Shown: positions 11,020-24,097 of the stretch, piece after piece | How positions within the stretch are numbered: the first letter of the stretch is position 1 | How the letters are laid out: each line of letters opens with the position of its first letter | NCBI RefSeq assembly: GCF_001039355.2 | Contig: NW_019775382.1 | Span: 215,814-279,813, forward strand | Reading direction: 5' to 3' | Source of the DNA: Lingula anatina | Taxonomy: Eukaryota > Brachiopoda > Lingulata > Lingulida > Lingulidae | Length of the DNA stretch: 64,000 bases | Translations under genes and position numbers: made by a program | The notes under the pieces: generated by a model | The model's database searches: none | What the model was told of the DNA's origin: nothing | What the model saw: the letters and a program-made list of their open reading frames with translations, nothing else

Positions 11020-13329
11020 GTATCCAATATCGTAGCTTTCAGCTGACCAAAAATAAATAAATAAATAAATAAATAAACAATCCCGAAAATGGGAAAAGAT
11101 TGATGAAAACTGAATCTGAATGGAAAATAGATTGGGGCTGGTTTTGAGGCCTACATTTTTGCAGATACAAATAAAGAAGCTTAATTAATTAATTCATCCA
11201 TGAAGACGGTCCCAAGGTCTAAATATCCAGTGATATTTACTTTTTGGTGTAAAAAATCATCCGTTCCCAATCACAATGTCCTTCGGTGCTTCGTGCTTTT
11301 CCAGTTGGAACATAATTTAATAACACACCGCTAGGTGGCAGAGCTGTGATTTCCACGGTGATGTCAAGAAGGGTCTACGTTCCACTTAATTTACACCCGT
11401 TAATTTACACCAATTTTCACACATAAAAAGACAACAAGACACGCAAAGCTACTATTTAAGGAGTAATGAGCAATTCTTGAAATTGTGTAGAAATGAAAAA
11501 AACGATACATTTCTGTCATTTATTACCTTCCAGTTTAATTTTGGATGATTTCATCTTAGAAAATATTATATTGGTGATTGCCAGAAGTTTGCGATCTTAC
11601 TTTCATATTCTAGTCTCTAAAATAGAATTTTCATGTTCTTATGTCTCAAATATCTAAATTTAAGAATTTAAGTAGGGCCTTGTTAATTACAAACTTTTAT
11701 TTAGGCCTATTTACTTATTTTTTTATTGCAGATTTCGTGTTTTGATACCCTATAGGTTCTAGATTTCGTTATTGCCAGCTCGATCTCGATTTCATATATT
11801 AAGCCAACACATGAAAAGTTATAGTGAGCAAGCTAGCTTTACAGTGCCCTGGCACTCAGGGTATATGTTTTGATTAAATTGTTTGAATGATTTTGAGAAT
11901 AACAATGTTAAGTCTCATTTACCCGCACAGAATAGGCCTACTCTACATGTGGCAGGTGCTAGTCAGGCATTAACATGGCGATATAGGGCACACCGGGACA
12001 AAGAAATGAAGATAATTTAATTTCAGTGTGTTAAATGTGGCGTCTCATGTACTTTAGATAGATACAATTGCTGTCTGAGATAGACGCAGGATCCTAGAAG
12101 TAATTATATACATGACAAAAGTTAATAGCTAATTTGGCATGTGATTTATAAACTGCAGAAGCTGTAGGCCTACTTATCTATTGGTAAAGTACGTTTGTAA
12201 TAATATATATTTGCTTTATCACACCTGCCCGATCAGAGGCTGTGGTGGAAAGAAATATGAATCAATACACGATCGCCATATTTTCTTTAAGTAACTGTTT
12301 GTATCTTAGAAATCGCAGTTAATTGGTTAATAAACGAAAAATGACATTTGGAGGAGCTTTATCTTGGTCACGTGACAGCACGGGTAAGATGATGTGAATT
12401 GATAAGGACAGGTATCTGTTAAATAAGGTAAAGAAGAAAAATGACGTATTTCTAAATTGTCCTACAGTTTTTATGAGCTCTGTCACTGGTCAGCATTAGC
12501 AAGACACATTGGCGAATTATTTGTAATTTATCTCCATCATTTCCGGTGTATTCCGTTATAACGTCGCTGAGTTGTAATTAATATTGTGAAACAGATGACT
12601 GCACATTTCCCACCAACTTTGTTTTGATTAATTCACATTCCACAATTGCCATGTAAGATCCCCTCTAATGAAGGCCTTTCGGCTGAATGTACAGTCTCAG
12701 TTTTCGAATCTTAGTCCTGAAAACCTATCCACCATAATTTAAAGAACGGCTTCACGGCATTGTCGCCTGCACTTCAAAGTTTTACCTCAATAAAGCATTC
12801 TCAATAGACTGCTATGGCGCCTGAAGCAGAAAAATCAAAACAACCATACAGCCTCCACGGCGCCTTTTGTAGGATCAAAGACTACAGTTATCTCCCAAAA
12901 AGGTCAATGAACTTGTTTTAAGGTTATTTTATTAATTAATTTATTTGTTTAACTTTATTCATTCAGGGTGAAATCATGGTTAATATAAATCGTGGCCATC
13001 GGGTTATTGTAACCTTACGTTCAAGATGATTTTGTATCTACTCTTTCTAACCGCTGTGAATGTTTCAATGTATCGATACCCTCTCTCTCCACTTTTTTCG
13101 AGAAAAAAAAAATGCAGTGCAAACAGCATCACGAATTCCAATCATCAACACACAAATTTCCTCCACAAGGGAAATATTAATTCAATTACACTTTTCAGTT
13201 TACATCCCAATCCCCAATCGTATCATACATTGTCCACAATTAGTGGCTTTGAGACCAAAGGTAGGCAATTCGTGCGTCATTGCAATATTGTTCTGTGTCA
13301 AGTGGACGTGGACGTGAGGGCCTCTGCGT

Positions 13330-13445
13330 GTATAGGCCGTGTACGCTGTCTGATGTACGGCGTGTACGCTTTGTGAAATGTGAGGTACGTATGTGTACAC
13401 TGTGTGAAATACGGTGTGTACGCTTTATGAAGTGCCAAATACGTA
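13330..13445. repeat. Degenerate GT-rich tandem repeat, about 20-24 bp
   Basis: Several diverged copies of a 'cgtgtacgctttgtgaaat' type word occur in a row. The period is irregular and the copies differ, so this is an old simple tandem array. Shadow frames on both strands arise from it. Confidence 0.55.
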
Positions 13446-13815
13446 GGCCTATAGGTGTATATCTGCCCCCAAACACGCACTTCCCTTCTCCTCTACCAAA
13501 TTACTGGGTCAGCCCTGATAACTGGAAAAGGTTTGGAATCACTTGACGAATTGCCTGCAGCAGACGGTTAATTTCACCTCATTTCATTTATGTTGCTATG
13601 GATATAACGTATAATTGTCATATTGCCTATACATAATTGGTAATTCAATACAACTCTGAGAAAAAGTGCTCATAACACCGATGCACAAAAAAAAAACGAT
13701 GATTTCCTCGACACTCCGACCGACAAGATACTTTGTCATTCGACCATTTTGTTTTTGTTAACTTCATCAAGGCATGTTTTGAGTTTTGTGGGCAAGATGT
13801 GCGAAGATGTACGGG

Positions 13816-13882
13816 GTGCGTGTGCTGAGTTGTGTGGGAGCGTGTGCCAAGTTGTGTGGGTGCGTGTGCTGAGTTTTGTAGG
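13816..13882. repeat. 22-bp tandem repeat, three units
   Basis: The word 'gtgcgtgtgctgagttgtgt' is repeated three times with small changes. No coding role is visible. Confidence 0.7.
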
Positions 13883-16800
13883 GTGGATGTATCATGATAT
13901 TCCAATCACGAACTGCTGCTGAAAACACTGCACTTCAAGTACCCGCTTTTTCTAACACGGCGGGAGTCTTTATAAATATAATAATTATTGATAATTTATC
14001 CAGTACACTTGCATACCGGTAGATGTATATGCATTTTTGTTGTGTAATATTAACTAGGCCATTCCATATACTAATTGGAGTGGGGTGAGGCTATGGCATC
14101 TTACGGTTTATTGTCTTGCGAGATATATGCTCTTACACCGACTATTACCTTGTTTTAACTTTAATTTTAAAGGGAAGAAAAAGCGAGAAACATAGTCGCC
14201 TCCATCGATTGAAGATCAAATGTTTTGCACACGTATCTAATACCCCTATGTATAAACTGTGATTACTCTCTGTGTCACGACCCATGGACTTGTTTAAAAC
14301 CATTAGGTATATTGAGGACATGTTATAGCAACGGAGCCATAATTGCCGTAAATTTGCGAACTATTATCTGATGTATTAATGGACGCAGTGGTCCTCCGTT
14401 GATGTACAATTAGACGCTCTACCTTGATAGAAGAAAAAGGATATCATTATATTTCAAAGCACGCTCTTTCTCCCGCTATGTAGACTTGCTAATCAGTACC
14501 GAAGGGAAAGAGAAGGCTCTTGACATTAAATTTTGGACCGCTCCATTAATCGATTTATTGGAAATCAAGTTTCCACTTTTAGCGACCGTAACACCGTGAA
14601 ATATGTGAATTGATGGAAACTGACAGTTCCAGTTTTCACTTGTTCATTTTGAATAGTTTGTTCTTTCTTTCTCTTTATCTGTATTTTGTTCTAATACAAC
14701 CCATAAATAAAACAATTGAGACATTTAGATTGACAGTGAAACGCAGGTCCGCACCGTACGAATAGATTCAAACATTCTACAGTAAGCCAAGGCCAAGTCA
14801 AAGCACAGTGTGGGACATTGACATGGAATAATTACCCGAGATGATTGAAACTGTCTTTCGTTTTACATGGAGGAAATAAATAAATAAATAAGCCCAATTT
14901 AAATATGTTAAAGAATATAGTTTATCCTGCCACTATTAACTGAATGTAAACATTACGACCAATAGAACAAGAGGGCGTGGCTCCCTGAGTGGCAGGAACT
15001 ACTGGTCACTGATTGGCTAGATGATACCACTGCCACTTAGGGCCGTGTTGAGGGACATGCCAGCGACAGATAAGATATTTGATCATTAACATGGCGTTTT
15101 TTTTTCTAGGAACTGCTTGTGATCTTGTGATCTGGAGATGGCATTTAAGTTTGTTTGTGGACAATGGTTGCCTGCATAATAACTTAATTGGGTTTTGTTT
15201 CATAAACCCGCAGTTTCTGGTGATCATAGGAAACTCGATAGAAAATGCGTCATTGGATACATGCAAACATCTATTGTTAATTTATTACTAAGTGTGGCAC
15301 TGATTTTTTCATATATTACCGACTTTTTTGAAGGACAGGAAGTGCAGAAAGGTAGGCAAGTTTCTGCTGACCCAACCCCCCTCCGCAAAACTATATAAGT
15401 TGTATTCTGTGAAATGATATCGGGTTTATAGGACCATATGAAAAATATTGTGAGGCATACCTGTAGGAGATTGTCACCTATACAATCAACGTACAGAGGT
15501 TTGACTGTTGCATCGAACTATATAGTTGTGGTATCCATGATTTTAATTACTTATAGGTAATGAAAGGGATATTCTGAACATAAAATGTCTCTTCAGGTAT
15601 TTTCCCTTACATTTTGTTACTATCGCTGATGCAGGTACGAATACAGCCGTTAAATTAAAGTGTATTTAGTGTCACCTTCCAAGACACAGCCAACTAAAAC
15701 GATAACAACTCTTCATATGAGATCCAAAATTCCACATTAAATATATTGCAAACAACACATAGAAATAAAATAAGTTTCATTTCACCACAAAAACAACGGT
15801 CATCGGACCACGTGGACCGTCATAGGTGGCTACAGGTATAAAAAGCACATTTAAAAAACAATCCACTAAATTTGAATTTCGGAACGGATTCATTTACCAT
15901 TGTAAAGTATGAAAAATGGTCTTTACCCCAGGGAAATCCGTTTAATGAAACCTTTTTCAAAATAAAGACTTGTTATCCCTCTAAAATTTAATGTCGCATG
16001 GACTTAACACGGGCATAACTGTGGGGTGCCCTGCAGATCATAGTGTGCTGACGTCTCATTGGACGTCAGTCTGGTCAAAATCACCCCAGCCTTGGTTCAG
16101 TAACCGGTTTATATAAAGGATTTAATACCAAACCAAATCTGAGAACACTGTCTTGAATACAGTAAGGTTTACAATATTACAAGTGTTATAATGTGTTAAA
16201 CCAGATATGCAGTGCTGTCCTTGTTAGCTTTTACGGACGGATCTAAATATAACGGTCTCATTGAAATAGACGTGTTGTGTGATAACCTAATCAAAAGAAA
16301 AAATAACGCTGCAAGAATGAAGTAGCACACACGCTCCCAGGTGAGGTTCTAAATGATTTATACAATTCCCAAAGACAGCACCGTATTGAAAATGAGAAAT
16401 CATAACAGACAAATCTGATCCCATGAGGATTTCTTTATGCCCATTAAACGAAGTGCTAGCAAGCAATATTTTACGTTTAGATAATTTAGATAAAATGAGT
16501 ATTGTTATCTTTTGGCACGTTTGTTAAAAGAACTGCAGAGTTTTCCTTGGTTCTGGAGTATCATCGTTGGACTTCGGGACATTATCTGTCGGCTTCAAGG
16601 CCAGGATATGAAACTGGCTAGAATGAAGCATGTCTTACGAGAAGAAACGCGGCATGAGACCTCTAAAGTTCACACAAACTACAGATCATCTTCTCACATG
16701 TCGAGAACGGCGTAGTTTCAGTGTACATGTAAGGTTGCTGAAAGGTTATTTGTGACAGTTGTGTATAACGCCTTTGATAAAGAAACCTTTCTGCCATTGG

Positions 16801-17388
16801 GGCCGCATTCCAAGACAAGTTTTCTCTACTATCAATTGCATGCAAAACGTACAAATGTATACTTCTACTTTGTCACCGGCAAGCAGTTCAAATATTTCAA
16901 TAAATAGCCGTCATAATGAACACAATGTGAGCAATAATTTGCAAGCCGTAACGTCATCGGTGTTTTTTATATGAAAATATCTCAAATAGACGTTTTCTTA
17001 TAATATACAAGGATTTTAATAATTGTCTCTGTTCGATATGGATAAAAACATATATGACATGGAATTCAGCATTAAAAAGGTTAATAGATGATACCTAGCA
17101 TTCTCGATAATTATGATTTTATTGCTTTGAATTTTGACCTAAATTCCCCGTGATAGCATTGCGTGAAGGGACGCCTGCTTTTCTTTCCTGCCGGCTTTGT
17201 GATTCCACTGTAGAAGAAGGTATTCAAGCGTACAGTGATTAATGGCAAACATGATGGAAAAATGACGCGCTGTAAACTATATGATCTTCATTCAGTACTT
17301 GCACGTAGATTTTGTCAAAATGTCACTGACTGCATTTATGAGTGCAAGAAACCGTTAATGGCATCAGACGTTTCATAATAGTCGTCCT

Positions 17389-17492
17389 AGCAAACACAGA
17401 GCGTTGTAATAACGTAACCATGGCGTTTATATCGCCCAAATAACGTACTGACCAGTATCGTTGTGGTAACGTCATAAAACGCTGTGTTTGCT
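17389..17492. repeat. Imperfect hairpin (fold-back) element, about 104 bp
   Basis: The left end AGCAAACACAGAGCGTTGTA and the right end, read in reverse, AGCAAACACAGCGTTTTATG form inverted ends that continue as an imperfect stem of about 30 bp on each side (…AACGTAACC / GGTAACGT…). It resembles a very small MITE; no target-site duplication was recognised. Confidence 0.5.
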
Positions 17493-18140
17493 GAGGCGTT
17501 CTCCCAAAGAGGGGCGTTATTCTCTAGTCAAATTTGCTTGTCACCAATGCCGCAACAAACACAAACCAAAACAAAGCTTGGAAGTCCATGACTTTTTTCT
17601 TCAAAGCAACGTTTCTTTAAGATGGATAGCATCAATTAACTTCTTTTGAACGTCTCTGCGTCTAATTGTCCATGAAGTCACTGACCTTCAAGAAATAGTA
17701 TGCTTGATAGGAAACTAAACTCATTGTTCAGTCGATTATCTGGCAAATTCATGGTAAGAAACGGCGGCTGGCTCTTTTTAATCACTTTACTTCCTGTATC
17801 AAATATCCATAGGCGCAATGATATGAATTGACTTGCATGGAATGAATAGAACGAACTTACTATTACTCGACAAAGAGCCATTATACATGTGCTTTTCTCT
17901 TCATGTCATAAATATCTGAGGTAGATTAATTAATTGGAATAAAAAAGATAAACTGTTGACAGCATTGTTAGAGTACATGTACATGGCAAAACTCCTAATT
18001 CTACCCAAGACATCAGATATAAAGCAACATACAGACTTTACCAGGTCGTTATTGTAGTAAATGGGCTGGTATCTTACAGAGTGCACACCTAGTCCACCCA
18101 ACCAAGGTAGCATGGTGGGGCGGGGGGGGGGGGGGGGGGC

Positions 18141-18448
18141 NNNNNNNNNNNNNNNNNNNNNNNNNNNNNNNNNNNNNNNNNNNNNNNNNNNNNNNNNNNN
18201 NNNNNNNNNNNNNNNNNNNNNNNNNNNNNNNNNNNNNNNNNNNNNNNNNNNNNNNNNNNNNNNNNNNNNNNNNNNNNNNNNNNNNNNNNNNNNNNNNNNN
18301 NNNNNNNNNNNNNNNNNNNNNNNNNNNNNNNNNNNNNNNNNNNNNNNNNNNNNNNNNNNNNNNNNNNNNNNNNNNNNNNNNNNNNNNNNNNNNNNNNNNN
18401 NNNNNNNNNNNNNNNNNNNNNNNNNNNNNNNNNNNNNNNNNNNNNNNN
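18141..18448. other. Assembly gap (308 N) bounded by poly-G
   Basis: Run of N between poly-G tracts on both sides. The sequence here is unknown, and frames running through it are meaningless. Confidence 0.99.
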
Positions 18449-18934
18449 GGGGGGGGGGGGGGGGGGGGGGGTCAGGGTTTCTGGGGTTGAGTGGACAGTG
18501 GTGAGTGTGATCGTGTGACGTAATATGTATTTTATTGAAAGCAGTTTACCCTGCATGCAGCTCTCATTGTCCGCCTGTAGAGTAAATATGTACAGTGAAT
18601 TATATTAGTCCTTTCTTTTTTATAAATTAATTAAAAATGATGCCTGTCTATTTACTTAATAGTTGTGCATATCCAACAACGGATTTGCAGCGTGCCACAA
18701 ATAGCTCATTTTTGGACGGGCTGTTTCCAAAGAATGTCAGTGACGATCTCAAGTGACGATCTCAAGAAAAAGGCCACAGTGACCGTCCAAAGATAGCAGT
18801 TTATAATTTTATTCACAAAACTGGGTCGATTTGATAGCTATATTGCTGATTCCGTCTAAAAGTGGATAATTTTGTTCTGTGTAGCATTTTCCTTTCAATA
18901 TATGCCGGTCAGACGTTTTTGTCAAAACACACAC

Positions 18935-19036
<102 letters not shown>

Positions 19037-19748
19037 TATTCGAACAGTTTTAACAGAGGAAAATGTTTATTCAATGAAATGTTTAACGCTTAAACGACGT
19101 GCAATAAAACTCATTAAAATTCTATTGCTTTTATCATAACAATATATAGGTAAAGGGCGAACTCATTTCTTCATTGTACATTGTTTTATGATGGTACAAT
19201 AGTACATTATTTCTGTAGACAATTTGAGAGATAACAACCGTTCTTTTTGGTCAAAAAAAGATTTTCCTGGGGGAAATGACGATTTCCACATACTTACCAA
19301 TGGTTAATGAATCTTCCGATATTCATAGTAAGTCCAATTTATTTTCTGAATATTTTTGTAATAACCTCTTAAGAGAATCTGAAGAGATCATTTTGGCGTA
19401 AAGCCATCCATTAAAGTCCATGTGGTATGATGGCAAGCACAGATTCCAGAATAATTTCGATAACCGCTGTTTTGGTGGTAAAATGAAATTTATTATATTT
19501 CTGTGAGTTTTTTACAGTGTATTTTATATGAAATATGAATCTTAAACGAACGGTTGTTATCCCTATAACTTTCCCACCAATAAGACGTGGTTTGTTTTCA
19601 TGACATTTCGTCTCTCTAAAAAGGATGAACGTTTTTGAAACATTCATTCGCATATTAAACACAAAAAAAAAAAAGGAAAAAACAACGTTAAGTTAAAGTG
19701 ACAAAACCTCGCGGAAAATTTGAAAGAAGAAAACGCCATTGTTAAAAG

Positions 19749-21074
19749 CTATAAACTGGTCGACTGTAGGGGTAGTAAGTCGGCGTCTGTTAACTGCGTG
19801 ACACTAGTGTACGTATTGCGTAGACCCACTGATCTTAATGGCAACGTTAGCGTTTGTGTTTGATGAGGGGTCCCGTTATAATCACTAGGATGGGTATTGT
19901 TATTCCCATTTTCGACGACGGTGTTGTATTTTGTGACTAGCCGACGGTTTCCGTTGTGATTCTGCGTGGTCCTTGTCCTACATATGCCAGGTACCCCCCT
20001 GCCGATACAAAACACCTGCACAAACGATGTTCTAAATTGGGGATTAAAACACATGTAAATGATCACATTAACTGCTGCATTGACTGCTAACAGCATGTCT
20101 GTGATCTCCCGGACGCCCTTGACTAAGTTATTATTACTCTCGTGGTAGCCGAAGCCAAAGAAAGTAGACATGAAAGCGTCAGGTGTGATACAGACAAGGA
20201 ACACCACGATCACACTCACTAACATGGCCGTGATCCGTAACTGGGCCTGGGCAAAGCGCATGCCTTGGCGCTGGAAACTGCGCAGGTGCGCTCGTGTTGC
20301 GCGCAGGATACACGTGTTCATGAATAGTAAGATAACAAGCGGAATCACGGAGCGCAGTAAGTTTTGTATCCAGGTGTAGGTCCCCACCAGGTCCGTGTTC
20401 CGCCACAGGTCCGTCAACTCCACATCGTCCACCACCTCCTGGGTGTCGTTGCGGAATAAGTGAACGGTTTTGTATCTCAAGGCAGAGGGAATAGCCATAA
20501 AGCTCATTGCTATAAACATACACGAGCTAACTATAATGGCGCGTCGACGAGTGCACAAAGTTTTAGCCAGCACCGGGTGACAAATAAGAAAATATCTCTC
20601 TGTTGCCACTGATACAACAAGCCAAGAAGACACGCAGACTGACATGTTGAAAATGTAGTGAGAGTACGGATACAGATGACCGTATAACTTCTGGCCATCC
20701 TTGGGCGACTTTTCATATAGAAGAATAGTCACAAAATAAAGAGCGTCATTTATTAACTTCACCGTGTCTGATACTGCTAACGCTGAGAAGTAGGCGTTTG
20801 TCGACGTCCTCATCTCCTTCTGATTTAAAACAATCAGTGCAATGAAGTTCCCAACGATGCCAAAAAGACACAATACAGGGAAACAGTAGAGTCCCGTCAC
20901 CGTCCTGGCAGTGACGTAGAAGTCCTTGTATGGGTCAGAGTGTGAGTGGTTTCCTGTGACACTAGCGTTAAGAGGGTCGTCAAGTACGGTCCCCTTGGCT
21001 AGATACCTAGAGTCTGTTGAAGTGTCTCCAGAGATATTAAACATGAGTGGCAGGACTTCCTGGTGGTACTCCAT
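19749..21074 (-). CDS. Class A (rhodopsin-like) peptide-type GPCR, FMRFamide-receptor-like, single exon
   Basis: Complete 441-residue seven-helix receptor in one exon, expected at the plasma membrane and G-protein coupled. The N-terminal tail (1-60) has glycosylation sites NIS (13), NAS (36) and NHS (42). Approximate helices: TM1 62-84, TM2 94-119, TM3 137-164, TM4 179-200, TM5 235-258, TM6 279-305, TM7 322-345. Visible hallmarks are GN in TM1 (Asn76), LAVSD in TM2 (Asp103), ERY at 159-161 ending TM3, CITP in TM6 in place of CWxP, and NVIIY (336-340) in place of NPxxY. A helix-8 segment is followed by Cys356, a possible palmitoylation site. The cytoplasmic tail is Thr/Asn-rich. The usual disulfide cysteines at the top of TM3 and in extracellular loop 2 are absent. 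ERY, CxxP and NxxxY patterns fit invertebrate FMRFamide/orphan peptide receptors; the ligand is not inferable. A possible UTR acceptor lies about 55 bp upstream of the ATG. Confidence 0.93.
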   Translation of the reverse strand: MEYHQEVLPLMFNISGDTSTDSRYLAKGTVLDDPLNASVTGNHSHSDPYKDFYVTARTVTGLYCFPVLCLFGIVGNFIALIVLNQKEMRTSTNAYFSALAVSDTVKLINDALYFVTILLYEKSPKDGQKLYGHLYPYSHYIFNMSVCVSSWLVVSVATERYFLICHPVLAKTLCTRRRAIIVSSCMFIAMSFMAIPSALRYKTVHLFRNDTQEVVDDVELTDLWRNTDLVGTYTWIQNLLRSVIPLVILLFMNTCILRATRAHLRSFQRQGMRFAQAQLRITAMLVSVIVVFLVCITPDAFMSTFFGFGYHESNNNLVKGVREITDMLLAVNAAVNVIIYMCFNPQFRTSFVQVFCIGRGVPGICRTRTTQNHNGNRRLVTKYNTVVENGNNNTHPSDYNGTPHQTQTLTLPLRSVGLRNTYTSVTQLTDADLLPLQSTSL

Positions 21075-22376
21075 AGCTCACTGATACGGCAAGAGATCTC
21101 AGCTCAGATCACAGTTTCAACTCACTGAAAATGTTGAGTTCATTTACTGGAAACTTCTCTCTTTTTGACTTGTGCTTTAAGAATTCTTTGGAATGAAGTT
21201 ATGTTATTATACGAGTTAACTGGTAAATATTCCTATTCATCGTGTCACCTCATTGGTAATATTTGTCACTAAGTGGGCTGCTGACGTCATTCTGACCACT
21301 GTGAAACAGCGGGTTATTGTAAGTGACTGACAACAAGATCTGACAGATCTTCTCTGCTTCAGTTAGCGCTATGGTGATTGGAGGAAAATAACCTGAGCGC
21401 TGCGTGTCACGTTGCAGCAACGGTGTTCTGAAAAAACAAAATCCTCCTCCTAAGATAAACCGTATAACTGTCACGCTCTCTTGTCCTCAAATGCTGTCTG
21501 AGAGAGCGGAACTTTGTATATTTCTTTTCTGTCCTGTACTTATTAAGTTCACAGTGCGGTACACATAAGTCGCTGTTTATTTATTCAGCGCTTCTTTGTT
21601 GTCTAATCCGCCTTTTTGCCGACTGAAAATAAAAAAGTATATGAAGGTAGGCTACAAACTGGTATTTCGTGGGTGTAACGTAAATAGCAACATATCGTAA
21701 TGGCATTGGTTTTATCGAATTCTGTGACTATGAGAGTGATATTAGTTGAAAGATGAACTTTTGTAACTTAAGGTGCATGTTGTGACATCTGTTCAATGGT
21801 AACAATTTGGTTGACACGTGATACGTACCGCCGTGTGGAAAAAAAAAACAATTGTTAACCGAATTTTTATTTTTCGACGAATTACTAGATGTGATTTGGG
21901 ATACCGTTAACTTGAAGATTGGATTAGCATCCGTCTAGGAGGTATTCAGTGTAAGGGTATGTGGAGGTTATATAGGGAAGGTTTATTAACAGAAAATAAG
22001 GAAAACTTAAAACAGATAAATACATGATGTAGTGTGGACCTCCAGCTATACCGTCTCCATTCAATCTTTTCTCGGAGCAGATCTACTGACAGTGCCAGGA
22101 AAGTATGATTACAGTACGCTCATTCCTTCTTCTAAATGACACAGAATGCAGATATATCAATCTCGAGTTAGCAAAGAAGCAAAGGATTTTCTAGGGTTGT
22201 GAATTTTCACAAGGCAAGGTAAAAGCTTTAATGAAAGGTAACAAGTTGCATAAGCTATTCAAACGCGACTGTCTGTTCGTTGTATCGCTGAAGAAATGAG
22301 TAACAGATAATCTGTACTATTTGCACGTTTATAAAATTTCCCTTCTTTTAAAATGTAATGGAAGAATAACTGAAAA

Positions 22377-22482
22377 GACGGACGGACCTACAGACAGAGA
22401 GAAACACGGACGGACCTACAGACAGAGAGAAACATGGACGGACCTATAGACAGAGAGAAACACGGACGGACCTATAGACGGA
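22377..22482. repeat. 28-bp tandem repeat, about 3.8 units
   Basis: The unit 'gacggacctacagacagaga' plus 'gaaacacg' recurs at 22381, 22409, 22437 and 22465 with a T/C change in the later units. It is a recent local tandem array. Confidence 0.9.
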
Positions 22483-23981
22483 TATACAAAAAATATTTTT
22501 TCATCACCTCCTCAACTTGGGCAAGATGACTGAAGATGTAAATGATCTAACCCTTAAGTAAGAGGAAATAATATTAAAAATTCAAATTTGAACTCGTAAG
22601 TTGCCATCACGATGGTTTAATGAATGGCCTTAACTATTTAAACTATGAGTCAAACGAATAATAACAAATATACTAATAATAAAATTCATGCATGACTTCG
22701 TCATTCCCCCTTACTTTGATCTTCTACACGACCGAATGTATTCTACCATTGGTAAACAGAGTCGGCACTGGAAAGGTTAATATATTGTTTTAAAGTGAAT
22801 TAATATAATATGTGGGCTGTCAGGCTACAGACTAGAGGCAATAAGAAATACAATGTGAAGGATAAAAACACTAACCGTGTCACAGACGGTTGTTTGTTAT
22901 GAGATATTTGGTCTAAGTAATTACCTTGAACAACAGGCACAAGATATCAGTAGAGTTGAAATAATTATTTGCAGTGAGTCTTCCAGGGGGAATTCGACAA
23001 CAGTAACTAGAGCTTTATTCAAGACTAACGAACGCTTCCTTACAAATTACTTGAACACACCTCATCGTACTAGTAACGAGTAACTGCTGACGCCTATTTT
23101 TGTATTCTTTGCCGTCCCCAGGGTATATGCCACATGTTAGCGCTTGGTAGATTGTATGACCTTTACAGCAAAGCAATCTAGAGACAGGTAAACACTGGTG
23201 GTTCCTATTGTACCTGTCTTTTTGTTGAGCTCATATAACAATTGCCATTTTTTCTGATGAAAAACTGCAGCATTGTTCCACTGAGGCGCTGTATCGAATA
23301 AAATGCCAGTGCGGTTATATTCTCATTAAGCAGCTCGTAATGTGAACACAAGAAGACCTTAGCGTGTTGTCGAACCACACGAACCCATTGTCACACTTTG
23401 TGCTCAGTTCGGAAAGTGATCAACCGAAAGATAGGTCAATTCCCGCTCTGAAAAAGAAAACCAACAAATCAAGACCTTGAAAAAGTTGAGAAAATAGGGA
23501 GCAAACTCCGAGAAACAGTGACTGGCACGACATCTATGTTGACTTCCGTGCCCAGTAGTGATTTCTAGTCACCACGTTTGATGCACGATAAAAGATGCTT
23601 CACATTGATTTGCCGTTAAATTGCAATCAAACAGCAATTGTACTTGTGTTTCCTGAGGGTGTGCAAATGCAACAAGAATTGAAAGCGGGCCAATTTTTAA
23701 GATATGTCTGTGTACTGCTTTAATGAAACAGCAACCTTACTTTCCATAACAGAAAATCTATGCCTGTAAATTTTACCCCGTCCGTGCCAAATTTCCCGTC
23801 AGTTGATGTTAGAGATACTTAGTCAGTGAATTGTCTCATTGCAAACTTTTGGGTGTATTTATCACTAACAAACTTAAATGGTCTAAACATGTTGCTTATA
23901 ACCATAAAAGACCTATAACTTAAGCGTGTCACACTGCCCTCACCAGATCTTGTACAAGTGTATTGAATTCGCCCTGTTCTT

Positions 23982-24097
23982 GAATATGTTTGTCCTGTGT
24001 GGTACCCCCGGGTGAACCAGTGAGCAATGTAATATAACAGAATATGTTTGTCCTGTGTGGTACCCCGGGTGAACCAGTGAGCAATGTAATATAACAG
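23982..24097. repeat. 58-bp tandem duplication
   Basis: The segment beginning 'gaatatgtttgtcctgtgtg' at 23982 is repeated at 24040, nearly identical apart from one base in a C run. Simple tandem duplication without coding content. Confidence 0.9.

Noticed and set aside
18061-18556. Open frames of about 150 codons across 18.1-18.5 kb
   Set aside because: Most of their length is the 308-N gap and poly-G edges.
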